Position numbers and translations under genes: made by a program. From Fragilaria radians (Eukaryota; Bacillariophyta; Fragilariophyceae; Fragilariales; Fragilariaceae), in contig CAAAJI010000022.1 in assembly GCA_900642245.1 (NCBI GenBank), positions 290,405 through 354,404 of the forward strand: 64,000 nucleotides of DNA. The letters are read 5' to 3'. Positions 22,006-33,102 of the stretch are shown here, piece by piece (positions within the stretch are counted from its first letter, which is position 1; each line of letters begins with the position of its first letter). The notes beneath the pieces were generated by a model. It worked only from the letters and a program-made list of their open reading frames with translations. It did not search any database and was not told where the DNA came from.

Positions 22006-22503
22006 TTATAAATTTTTTTGAAACGATCGACTGTAAAGAGCTAGGATCAGCCATGCTTGAAAGCGTTCTACTACTCCAGTCTCACTTTTTGAATTGCCTC
22101 TCTTGAGATAAGCATCAATCGGAATATTGGGGCATTGGTCAAGAAAACGTTCTAACTCTTTGACTTCTTCAAAACTTAAATCTTGAACATGATGTTTCGC
22201 CCAAACATTAAACCAATTATCTAACGATGAACCACTTCGCCGCATCAGACACTCTTTTCTGAGTTGTAGGTCATAAGCCTGATAATTTTCACCCTGCTGC
22301 ATGATTGAATTGCGGAAGTCATTTGGTTTCATCCAGTTCGCGAAATCGCCGGTGTTTCCGAAAATGAGGTTTTGATTAAGTGTACAACGTCTTTGGTATG
22401 ATCTTCTGACTTCAGGATATTGCCGCTTTCGATTGTAATACTTCGCAGTGTTTCGCTCTATAGCTCGTCGCATTACAAGATTGCTCAACATTCTTGTCGC
22501 CAT
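22006..22503 (-). CDS. SDHAF2-like (Sdh5/YgfY) mitochondrial assembly factor, tentative
   Basis: 165 residues, single exon, ATG 22503. The N-terminus is rich in Arg/Ala/Ser without acidic residues (MATRMLSNLVMRRAIERNTA), as in mitochondrial presequences. Residues about 80-150 resemble the small helical Sdh5/YgfY fold: LRKECLMRRS, then a hydrophobic helix ending WAKHHV, then DLSFEEVKELERFLDQCP, then an AYLKRG turn. Family members help attach FAD to succinate dehydrogenase subunit A. The normally conserved RGxxE signature is here RRSGSS, with the Glu missing, so either the homology is remote or function differs. Alternative: an unrelated small mitochondrial protein. The 5' flank carries two TGACGT-type sites. 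Confidence 0.5.
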   Translation of the reverse strand: MATRMLSNLVMRRAIERNTAKYYNRKRQYPEVRRSYQRRCTLNQNLIFGNTGDFANWMKPNDFRNSIMQQGENYQAYDLQLRKECLMRRSGSSLDNWFNVWAKHHVQDLSFEEVKELERFLDQCPNIPIDAYLKRGNSKSETGVVERFQAWLILALYSRSFQKNL

Positions 22504-22632
22504 GTTTGAGAGATGATTACAATCTTCTTATTCTTCAAATAAATTATGAATGAGTCAGGGATTCCTCAAACAAACTGAGTCCAGAGAATTCGTTGTAACT
22601 TCGTGACCTTTGTGCTGTTCTCATTCGTGGGA

Positions 22633-22668
22633 TGACGTAAATGCATTTGCGATGCAAGCATGACGTCA
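22633..22668. promoter_or_regulatory. paired CRE-type TGACGT sites upstream of 22503
   Basis: TGACGTAA at 22633-22640 and the full palindrome TGACGTCA at 22661-22668, 28 bp apart start to start and 130-165 bp upstream of the ATG at 22503. bZIP factors bind this core, and in the diatom Phaeodactylum TGACGT elements mediate CO2/cAMP control of a carbonic anhydrase gene. Binding here is inferred only from the motif. Confidence 0.45.
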
Positions 22669-24347
22669 CAACTAACTTAGTTTACGAAACGTTTTCCTTG
22701 TAGAGTTCAAACATCCGGTAATTACTGCAATAAAATCTGGAAGTATTGTTCAGTGTCTGCTTACCTTGGAAGTTATTCCGGTGGGTAGCCATTGAGAGTT
22801 CATTTCAATCTCACCGAGTTCCCTTAAACAAATTAGGGATAGAGTTCGATTTTTTCATTCACCCTCCAAAAGCGCTCCATTTGATGCAGGTTTGACTTAA
22901 ACAACCTTCAACTTCCGTCAGTATTTAAACTGCAGTGTGTTGATTTGATGACAAATCTAGGCAAATCTAAGCATAGATATGAGATAGCATTTTTGTTTTC
23001 TATCAATGGAATGATTTGACAAGTCAGCCCATCCATCCAACAATAATGAAAAATAGTCTTCTGATGCTAATACTTTATCTTGGTTGCCCAAAGTTATACT
23101 ATACAGTCTGACATGGTGGTTTTCCATCAATGTCTTTCTTGATGGTATACTCCACTGCAGCATCAGCATTTGTACAACCGTTGGAAATTAAAAGCCAAAC
23201 ATAACACGGAATGGTACTTGTCCTGCTTTGAATGCACAAACCAATGCCATGACCAGCTCAACTTTGTTCCTTTCTGATAACATTGCAGCACTAGAAAATC
23301 GTGCAATGCTCTTGTCAAAATTTGAGCTCAAGGGTTTGGAAGTGGTATCCAAAGATACAGCCACATTTTTGTCTTTTATCGTTAAGACAATTCAGACCAT
23401 GTGAGAATCACTAAGGCTTTATTATTATACACGATGCTCTAATTGTTGATTTATGAACAACCAGGTTAAATCAAAGGTGAGAATAATCTGTCGGCCATAT
23501 GGTTCTATTTAAATGAAGGAAGAAAACAAGGATTATATATGGTGAAGGTATGCTTAGGTTAAAGAGAATTTATTATTCTACTGACGAAAAGACTTTTAGG
23601 AGACATAAGAACCTTTGGATTCTAGATCGCTGAGTCCAAAAAGAAGGACCCTTCTTGCTCTAGCATATTCTCGTAGCCGGTGTGTTATCTTACGATGACA
23701 TGATGATAAAGGGATCAAGGAAATCAGAAGCAATAATCTTGAACCCTAAGAACTTAAACTCCTAGCAAACACCTTTTGCAAAGAATTTTACAACAAAATC
23801 AAGTAGAAGCACGAAGAAAGTCAAAGCACACATATCACGAAAATGGTTAAAGTTAGTGCTGATGCTTTCTTAAATTCCAAAACATGCAGCATGCTAATGG
23901 CTATTATATTCCTTGAGAAAATACCTGACCCTTGAAATGAATCATTTTAGCCCGAGTCGTTTCGATTGCAAAAGGATTACAAGAATACGTGTCAACTTTG
24001 TTTCTACCAATGCCTTTAACTTTTTTTCTGACATTTTTATTGTGCGCATTAGCTTCTTTTATTGAACATGCATTTTTAGGATATTTGAGACATCATTGAG
24101 TCATTGGACATCATTTATTACAGTACCCACTGTAACCCGACCATAGTCTGTGGGAAGTAAAGGTTGTGGATCATCGGAGCGCAAATACTCAGTATCATTT
24201 TGACCAAAGAAGGAAGAATTGTTTAGCCTTAGACTTTTGAAGATTCTATGTCTCAAGATTCTTTAGTTGTGATTTTACCCAAAGAATTGCAATCAGGCAT
24301 TCATACCAAAGCCTAGTTTTGATGAATACCGTAATGGAACTAGGAAT
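22669..24347. other. intergenic transposon debris
   Basis: No intact gene. It contains the hAT-like fragment listed separately and stretches that resemble broken coding DNA, but without motifs I can name. Confidence 0.4.
22957..23169 (-). pseudogene. possible hAT transposase fragment
   Basis: Minus-strand frame containing YFSLLLDGWADLSNHSI. The LxxDGWxDxSNxS pattern is typical of the first catalytic Asp region of hAT-family transposases. Only about 70 codons are open, with no other domain, so this is at best a relic. Weak assignment. Confidence 0.35.
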
Positions 24348-24527
24348 GTTTCTTTGATTTGGATTTCCAAGAAGCAAATTAAGATATCGGTGTAGACTGT
24401 TACGTTGACTGAAGTACCATCAGCATCCCAAGGTAAGAAATGCTTCTTTGATTTGGATTTCCAAGAAGCATATATGGATAAGGGTGAAGGTTGACTGAGG
24501 TACCATCACTAACCCAAGGTAAGAAAG
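24348..24527. repeat. tandem duplication, about 90 bp, two copies
   Basis: Copy 1 is 24348-24440 and copy 2 is 24441-24527, head to tail. Both begin TTCTTTGATTTGGATTTCC, continue AAGAAGCA and end with a TGACTGA(A/G)GTACCATCA plus CCCAAGGTAAGAAA block. The middle has diverged. It lies just upstream of the Copia element. Confidence 0.85.
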
Positions 24528-24870
24528 ATACATGTGCATTATGCATGCCTCAATCGTGTGTAAGTCGCAGGATTCTCATGGAGAGCAGGGCCACACAAGT
24601 TGGTGTAAGGTTGCGGTCTATCAGAATTCCAGTGGCCAATTAATTCAAAGATACGGTGAGACGCTTACTTCAATTTTAATTTTTAGTAATTACAACTTTT
24701 AACTGCAATCTCTGTTGAACTTCTTCTTCAACATTGTAGTCTATTCAACTTCATTGACGATACTTCAACATGTTGAAACGTGGGCGCCAAGTAAGCGTCT
24801 ATCTGAGGCTAGGTGTCATCGGGTTAATCCTTGTTTTATTGGCACTCATTTTGTAGGTAAAGTATGACTG
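24528..24870. other. 5' leader of the Copia element, LTR not resolved
   Basis: Non-coding, AT-rich, directly upstream of the gag remnant. It should hold the 5' LTR or leader, but I could not find a matching downstream copy, so no LTR boundary is called. Confidence 0.35.
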
Positions 24871-27850
24871 ATGACGGAGAGAAGACTTAATAATGTTGAA
24901 AGACCCCTAAATGTTGAAGAAATTAGAGGAGAATTAAGTCTACATTTTGAAAGCTTGAATTCAAAGTCAATAAATTATGGAAAAGGTGAAGTTTTAGTGG
25001 AACATCTCTTTTCAGTGGTCCGTTTAGAAAGAAAATGCTGTACCCCACAGGCCATTTCAGTGCAAAAATGTGGAATCAGCAATGGTGAAATAAAAATAAT
25101 GCAAGTGGTGGCAATTTTTGTTTGTACTATTGCAAGCCAGGTCATGACAAGAAGAATTTCAATTTGAAGAAGAAAGAAGCTTGAAAAACCATCCCAGTAA
25201 TTACTACGGTAATGTTAACCGGCAAAACTAAGAGTCACAAGATGTTGTGTTTACTTCTACTTCAAAGAATGGAACCCTAAGCCATGATATTTGGATATGT
25301 GACCATGGAGCATGTGGACATTACTGCAAGTCAATTCAACGCATGCTTAGTGTAAAAGACATTGAAGAAATGATCACAGTTGGTAATGATAGTAGCAAGA
25401 TGGCAACGAAAGTTGGAAATCTGAAGCGTTGCGTCATACAAATTAATGGTTCTACTTTGGATGTTACCATCAATGAAGTTAAGTCCGTTCCTAACTTGTG
25501 TGCTAATCTGTTTAGCATTAACAAGACCATAAAGAATGGATTCAACCAAAACAGCAATGGGACATCTATCTGTTTGACAAAGGGATCTGCTTTTCTATCT
25601 ATCACCTTTAACGGAGCTACCAACACTTTCAGTGGAACCATTTCCGGTATTAAGTTGGTTTCAAATTAGTCTTCTGCTGCCAATGCTGCTAAGGTAACTC
25701 GGATTCGGTTAACAGCATTGATACTTACAAGTTTCATTCGATGATTCGGCATTGTGGATTTGATTGCTTGCAATTGAAAGGTGAGCTCAAGGTTTGTGAA
25801 GATTGCGCTGTGGCTAAACCAAGACAAAGAAATGTTAGTCAAGACTGGAAGGAAGGAAGTCAAATACCTGGTGAAAGGGTTTATCTAGATATAAGCGCTA
25901 TTAAAGATAAACGTTATGATCGTTCTCACTTCTGGGTCTTAATTGTAGATGACTACACAGACTATGACTGGAGCATCGTTTTGAAGGCAAAAGTCAAGGT
26001 GATGACTTTACTCACCAATCTGAAGATTGCAGGTGTCAATATTAAGCTCGTATGGTGTGATGATTCCGGCAAGAACAAGACTTTATTTGAAGAATGCCAA
26101 GATTGCCATCAAGTTTAAGGTCCTTTGATGAAATTCGAGTTTTTACTACTAAGGACAAAATTCAAGGCAACTTGAATAAAAGAGGAACACCCTGCATGCT
26201 TGTTGGCTTTTCTGTACATCATGTCCATGATGTACACAGAATGTTAAATATGGATACTGAGATGATCATCTATTTGCGATAAAGGATGTGCATAAAGACT
26301 GGATTGCAAGAAGAGTTAAGAGTCAGTTTAATGACGATGATTACGATGATGTTGAGTCGAAAATTCAATTGGTTAATAAAAGCCAAGATTCTTCTCAAAG
26401 AGTTAAAAATCAAGATGAGTTAAGAAGGGCGAAAAATCTACAGGCAGATGCGTCAATTGGAGAGTAGCTTCAACCCTGATGCTACAGAATTAGTAGTGCA
26501 ATTTGAGCAAGGAAGGGAGATTCTACTCGATCTAGCCAACATTGCATTGCTTAGTGGAATGGTAATTTATCACGAGCCTACAACCTTCGATCATGCATGG
26601 AGTCATAAAGATCCATAGACTACAGAAAAATGGCGGGAGGCTGTCAATAAAGAGTTTGAAGAGATGGCTAAGAAAGAAGTATGGGAAGTTATCAAGAAAG
26701 GAGATATTCCTAAAAATAGAAGGACTATTCTATGTAACTACATTTTTAGGATCAAATGAAATGGAGCTTTTAGAGCAAGATAGGTTGCTTGAGGATATAG
26801 TCAGATTCCTGGAATCGATTTCAATGAAAGCTTTGCCCCCGTGATTAATGATGTTAGGTTTTGAATCATTTTGATTACAACATTAATTTCGAACTGAAAA
26901 GCTTTTATTGTTGAGGAAGAAACTGATTTCCTACATGGGGAACTACAAGTAGAGATCTACATTAATATTCCAGAAGGTATGAATTCTGATTCTAATAATT
27001 GTTTGTTACTAATCAAATCAATCTATGGACTTGTGCAGAACGCAAGAGAGTTCTATGAGAAATGAATCTATGTACTCAAATTGATTGGATTTCAGGAGAA
27101 TAAATCAGATCCATGCTTATTGTCAACATAGAATCAAGATGGAATTTTGATGATTGATTTTTACGTTGATGATTACGTGGCAGTTGGAAAGGAGTTGCAG
27201 ATTGAAGAGTTAATTGTTGAGCTGAAAGGAAATAGCTTTAACATAAACATTGAAAATAACCTTGAAGATTATTTGAGTTTTTGTTTGGTTGAGGATGTGA
27301 ATTTAAATCGAATTTTGATTCTCCAACGTCATTTAATTATCAATTTACAAAGCGAAGTTTGGAGAGGACGTTGCCAACAAAGTGTTTATCAAACTTCTGG
27401 TACCCCAAGGTTTAAAATTGTTTGTCCTGATGATAGTGCTGATCTCACTGATCCAAATCTACAAAGGAGATACCGTTCTGGAGCTGCAATGCTCTTGTAT
27501 CTTACAAAGGATTCTTGACCTGATTTGTGCAATGTGGTTAGAGAATTGTCCCAATACATGGATAAAGCAACAATGGCTACTTATCTTGAAATGTTAACGG
27601 TGATCAAATTCTTTATTGACACCAAACGTTTTTGTCTCACAATTTAACCACAAGCAAAATTCAAAATTGGAGTTTCCAAGTATTTTGCAATAGTGATTGG
27701 GCAGGAGATTCAGAGACAAGGTTCAGCGTGACCGGCTATTCTGTATATTTTTGATGAATGTTCCTGCTAGGTCTAAGGCTCAAAGAGGAGCAGTGAGGCA
27801 GAATATATGTTGTAATATTTGGAAGCAGTAAAAGAAATCAAGTTCATCTA
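24871..27850 (+). mobile_element. decayed Ty1/Copia retrotransposon, gag to RNase H
   Basis: Fragments of a single Copia polyprotein follow in the right order but in several frames. A gag end with a knuckle-like KPGHDKKN lies near 25.13 kb. The protease is at 25247-25669, where the active site reads DHGA instead of DSGA. GAG-pre-integrase and integrase core (VCEDCAVAKPRQR, VYLDIS, VDDYTDYDW) span about 25741-26118. The post-integrase block is at about 26100-26280. Reverse transcriptase (WREAVNKEFEEMAKKEVWEV, IYGLVQNAREFYEK, FYVDDYVAVG) runs from about 26600 to 27540. RNase H (GDSETRFSVTGYSVYF) ends near 27850. Protease-integrase-RT-RNase H order marks Copia, not Gypsy. Many stops and frameshifts make it non-autonomous. 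Flanking LTRs were not resolved. Confidence 0.9.
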
Positions 27851-28129
27851 ATGTAGTGATACCTGGTATAGTGGAAGACGGATTCGTAAAATCAAGTTTG
27901 TATCATCTATTGATTCCAACATGTGATTTTTCTAGTGAGCTTTTAGTGAAGAGTACGGTGACTGGACGGTAAAATCTTGTTTGTTTAGGGTTATCAGGAA
28001 ATTCTAAATGACCTTCCTAGCCCAAAGAGACCTAAGGTTCGAATTACTGTTTTTGTTGATGCTGACCATATACTATCCTGTAACTGTAGTATCCGTATTC
28101 CTTAAACAATTCTTGACGCTACTTTTTCA

Positions 28130-28450
28130 ACGGAATCATTTTCCGTTGATTGAATGAATTCAACTTCAGTTAATGGATCCTTTTTCTTGATTGGAATGAT
28201 ATCCCATCTCAGCCTGTGAGTCCGTTTGCCTGTCAATGCGTTTCCACTTAGAAGTAGCCCTGACAATGTGGGTTTTACATCAATTGGTACGGATAGTATC
28301 TTTCAAGAAATAGAAGATGAGCTTGCTGCCTCCGACATTGCAATTCAGTATTAGAGCCACTCATTTAACCCATTGAATGTCAACACATAGTTAAGTTCAA
28401 CAATTTATGACGAGTCCTGTAACACTAATTCTCGCTTCTGAATCCTCAGC
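28130..28450 (-). mobile_element. reversed Copia RNase H relic
   Basis: Minus-strand fragments read EDSEARISVTGLVI, then AMSEAASSSS, then NALTGKRTHRLRWDII and TEVEFIQSTEND. These match, in order, the Copia RNase H blocks GDSETRxSVTGF, YVAMSEA, RTRHIDTRYH and VRTxDND. It lies 280 bp beyond the forward Copia element in opposite orientation, so it derives from another insertion. Broken in several frames. Confidence 0.65.
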
Positions 28451-30363
28451 CTAGTCACTGTCACAAAATACCCTAAAATTAGAATTTGTGTGTTAATTCA
28501 TCTTCAAGAACTATGCCACCACCCGCGACCTTTCAAGATAAGCCCTAATTGTTGCACCATTCATAAGTTTCTATAATTTTCTGGCAGCATTGCTGATAAT
28601 AGGTCTTGAATGCTTTATCATACAAAGTAGTAACTCCGACTCAATATTATTCTGTAATCTTGAATCATGGAGTCCCTAGACTCTCAAACACCCCCAAGAT
28701 TTTTTCTCCAAGCTTTGGAAGTAATTTTTTGATTGAGTTTGGCTGAAATATTAAACGCTTCATCCTTTGTTTTGTTTTCAAAACTAAGACAGCTTAACCA
28801 AATAACATCAGATTGAAAACATGATCCTTCATATTAGCAATAAGATTTGAAATAATGCTCCTTGTTTCAATATTTAAGAAATGCTCAATAAAAGTTTTGA
28901 TGAAAATAGCGCCATCCTCATTCCGCTTTGTTCATAAACGGGACCGCACTTACATCCATCAGATCTAATACTTATTATTGATGAGCCTTTATAAGTATCT
29001 CTATAGCTTTTACTAGACCGTAGATTGTCTTTTTGAGTAGAAAACAGTCGGTTGAAGTTAATTTCATACCAGCTGGAAGCTCATTATACGTTTCTTCTTG
29101 ATGATTTCATTGCAATAGTGACTTTTCAACATCATGATTTAGTCCTGAAGCCCCACACGAATTTTGGCATAAGCATAGTTATGAAGCTCACACCACTCAT
29201 TGCCGCAGAAAGACTCCTATCGGAGTCAATATCATCACAATATTCGGTGAAATGTCCACAATATTAGTAATGTCAAGGCGTATTTCGTTCCATCATTTAT
29301 ATTCTTGAGAAATACTTGATGCCTTGGAATAACCAAAACGTAGAATCTTCACTTCAAATGCTTCTATTCAAAAGACTTGAAGATACAAGAGGGCATAAGA
29401 TCCAATTACAGAAATCTCTAAACAATCAAGGATAACTCTTAGATTTATGCTCCGGTCAGTAAGAGTGACATTAGGTGGACTAACCTTGATATAAGGTGGC
29501 AATGTGTCAATGGATTGCAATACTTCAGTTAATTTTAAAGCAGAAGCACAATGCGGTCCTGGAAATCATTACACATACTTTCCATTTAGATGCAAATTTA
29601 TTCATCACTAAATTTGTCTTAGGAAATATTATTTCTTATCATCCAAATTGTGGTAGAAATGAAGGGGACAGTTAAACTGTTACCGATATCCATGAATAGG
29701 TGTGTGAATACATAGAATATTCTCATTCTCTATATTTACTTGTACTTGCCGTAAGAGATGTCTCCGATACCAATACATTTATACATCTCGTTACTTATTA
29801 ATTTATTTATTGACTGAATATTTCTCAAACCTTTTCATGTATGTATTTCTTCTTGGCTCATATCAAGGTATCTGCGACTATTCCTGAATTATAAGACGTC
29901 TTAACTTATTAAGGTTTTTGATGATAGTCAATATACACTAGTATGAATATCTTGACCACCTATCTTGAATATATAGTTATCTGGAGTGAATTATTCTAGG
30001 TAAAGTACTCAAATCTCTGGAGATGACCTACTTCTTGAAGAACGTTGGGAATCCAGAATGGTGGAAATTATCTGGATCCATTGTTAAAGCCTATGTCACA
30101 TATGCCTTGAAGAATAGATTTCATACCTCACTAAGAGATGCAGGCTGTTAAGTGAATTTGTCCTTTCCCCCAATTTTTTTCAAAGAGGAGGATCATTATT
30201 GATAATGCATCTTAGCTAGTGATAAGAAGATTCATCAAAATTACTTTCGTTCAGGTGAATAATACATCAGGTGGAAAGGTTTCCATGTATCAAAAAGCTG
30301 TAGACTAGCACTAAAAAAGATAACCTGGCTTATTTTACAAGTTAGGTACATCCTTGGGTCTTT
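28451..30363. other. intergenic, no gene seen
   Basis: AT-rich DNA with many stops. It contains copy 2 of the dispersed repeat (29406-29568). Nothing else can be assigned. Confidence 0.5.
29406..29568 (-). repeat. dispersed repeat, copy 2 (inverted partner at 19.8 kb)
   Basis: The reverse complement aligns with 19792-19924 through about ten shared blocks, including GTCCACCTAATGTCACTC and GACCGGAGCATA. Divergence is substantial, so both copies are old. Confidence 0.7.
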
Positions 30364-31590
30364 TTGGTAGTGACATTAGATGACCCAACCACAACAAATA
30401 ATTCGGGAAAGGCCTCTGGTGACCGCCCTACGAAGAAAAGGAGGACCACATTCGAAACAAGACTCAAGAATGAGTTTCCCTGGTGGTCCACCTTTCTCAC
30501 TCCTGAGAAAAGGGAGTTATACCATCAATTTCCTGATGGTCAACATGCTACCTTGCTACGCCGGGTTTCAAGGTTACTTACTCCTTTTTCAAGGAGAAAA
30601 TCTTTGACTTTGGTGTGGAAACTTGGTGGAGTGACTGGCATGATGAAAAGGTAGATGCCTTCAACTTTCTAGTTTCAATTCTGGAGTTAAAGTGCCCTTG
30701 ATGTCTTTGCATGCTACATGTCATCCCCTTATTAGTATCCGAACTAACGTCGGTGAAACTGTCTATCGGAATTTCTTAATGAATGGCTTGAAAAATGTCA
30801 AGCATGTAATCTACTTTTATCTGCATCCCTAAACTTCTACTGAATTCAATGGTGGTCAAGGGCACTATGCATTAATTGGACTTCAGGGATGCGTTGGTAG
30901 TGTTAATTGTGTTCACATTGGTTGAGGTAAGTGCCCTCACCAATGTGTGCAAGGGTAAGGAGGGATACCGTACCATTTCGTTTGAAATCATTTGCACATC
31001 TCAAAAATTCACAACACATCGTTCAATTTGACACATCTGTTACAGATTGCTAAATCCGATGTCTTTTTGGGAGCACAATCGTTTGTCCTTGATGATGCAA
31101 AGGGGGAGAAACAGAAACTTACTGGTTCCTATTTGATTTCAATGGCGGGTACCATTGTTGGCCTTGTCTGATGTTTTCTGTCAAAAAAAGGCATTTCAGA
31201 TAATCCTTCTATTAAATGGGCAACAATCCTGGAATCAATACGAAAGGACATCCAACCTGTTTTCGTGATTTTGAAGAGACAATTTTGTTACCTTAAATTG
31301 TTCCCTGAGGTTAAGAAACCTGAAGCAGCACTTGTGACTTGTTGCATTTTTCCCAACTTGTTATTTTAACATAATGGTGTCCTCTCTGAAGACTTTACAC
31401 ATTTTCCAAACGGCGTAAGAGATTCCTTGAAATATACATTTGCTGCATCTGAATTAGATACAGAACGAGGTTTTTTCACAGCTTGGGGTGTTGATGATAC
31501 ACCTTACGCAATTGATGAACTTGAAGGCATCAATGCTCCAATAAAAATAGAAATCTTGAAAAAGATTGGGAAACTCTATGGAAAGTTTTG
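30364..31590 (+). pseudogene. decayed PIF/Harbinger DDE transposase
   Basis: The 5' part encodes NEFPWWSTFLTPEKRELYHQ after a basic KKRRTT stretch, typical of the N-terminal region of these transposases. Later frames read GLQGCVGSVNCVHI with GKCPHQC, the first-Asp block in which Asp appears as Asn, then LESIRKDIQPVFVILKRQF with a following LKLF, the final catalytic-Glu block (ExxFGILK type) with Glu changed to Gln. Stops and frameshifts throughout mean it is inactive. A similar copy lies at 43.3 kb. Confidence 0.8.
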
Positions 31591-33102
31591 ATTGCACTTC
31601 TCGACTACAACCTGATAGGGAATTAACATTTGAAAGCCTTTAAATTTGTAAGAGCAGCTCTTGTTCCACTCGCGGTAGTTCTAATTCTGGATTCTTGATC
31701 CAACAGCCAAGCTCCAGTACATAAGTTCATGAATTTTTGAGAAAGTAAGAACAGAGAGTATGACAAACAAATTAAGAACCTACTAATTATTAAAAAGTTC
31801 ATCTCCTTCATTGTCAACTTTGATTGGACATAAGTCAATGTTGTAGGAGCTGACATTTGGTATGTTAGAAAAGAGAGCTTTGACCTGATCATTACAGGTT
31901 TGATATCTTTTAAAGTGACAAGACTCTCCTTCAGATATTTCACCTTCCTAGACAAATGGATAGGTTAATTGCTGTTTGTCTTGTTTCTAATTCCGCTTTC
32001 TTTGGTTTCTCCCTGTCATGCTCCGCTTGATAGCAATTTATTTCTGTGCATTATCAGAAAAAGGGATAGAGAATTGAAACAACTAAACTTCTTTGTTGAT
32101 TCCTGTGCCTTCAATAGCAAATGCATTTGCAACATTGCTAGCAATTCTGGCAATTCCAAGAAATCTTTACTGCTAGAGAAAATGTCTATGACCTTGAAAC
32201 ATATTGCCATGATCCTGATGGATATGAATTGCCACTCTCCTCTTGAGACATCTGGTTCTTTTTCAAACCAAATACGTGAAGAGAGTTTTCCAACTGTAGC
32301 ACCAGCATGAAAAATCAGGACTGCCTTTGCGGCATCAAAGTGTTCCGGGAATGCTTGGCAAAGGGGACAATCTTCTCTGAGACAGAATATTTGTCATCGT
32401 AATTCTCCATCATGTCATATTTGTCAAAGAATGTTGGAGAGTGAGGATTCTCTGGAGGAGTGACTATCACTTCCTCTAGAGGATCATCTCCTGAGGAGGT
32501 GCTTGGGGGCTCAATCAGACATGGTGGAGTTGTTAACTTTTTTGTGGCTTAAAATGTCTTATGCCGCGCCAAAATTAATATTGTAATTCCCTTATGTGGC
32601 AGGCAAAAACAAGTACCCACAGAAAAATACATAGATGGTCAGGTCAACGACAAAAAGATCCCGGAAATTAGCTTGGGATTAAAGCATTTGTTACTTTATT
32701 TGTGGTAGGCTAATTCTTGCCCTGAGAGCAAAGTAATGAAACTGAAAAATCCTTTAAGTTGATACCCTGTTTTACAAACTGTCAATACATGATCTAGTCA
32801 AGAGACGTCATGTCAAAGAATGTAATGAAATGTAAGTCAAAGGATGGAAATGTTTTTGAAAGCTCTCAAAGTATATTGATGAATGGCATAAAGACTAAAG
32901 CCTCCAAGATAGAAAAACTTACTCAGAAAGGCGTTCTATGAGGTAAAGACATCATTGATTTATATCAAAATGAATAATTCATTACTTGTTCAAAAGTCAA
33001 TTTGAATTCTTTCAGCTTCAATCGCTTTATTGTGGAATTACGAAAGGGATTAGGCGTTGATAGGGACGGTAAATTCAAAATACGTGTGGTCTATTTATCT
33101 GA
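31591..33102. other. 3' part of the Harbinger element and intergenic DNA
   Basis: Open frames on the minus strand at 31623-31955 and 32016-32210, and on the plus strand at 31969-32310, are interrupted and carry no motif I can name. Their position, convergent with the transposase relic, fits the second (Myb/SANT-like) gene of two-gene Harbinger elements, but I see no clear SANT residues. The rest is AT-rich spacer. Confidence 0.35.
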
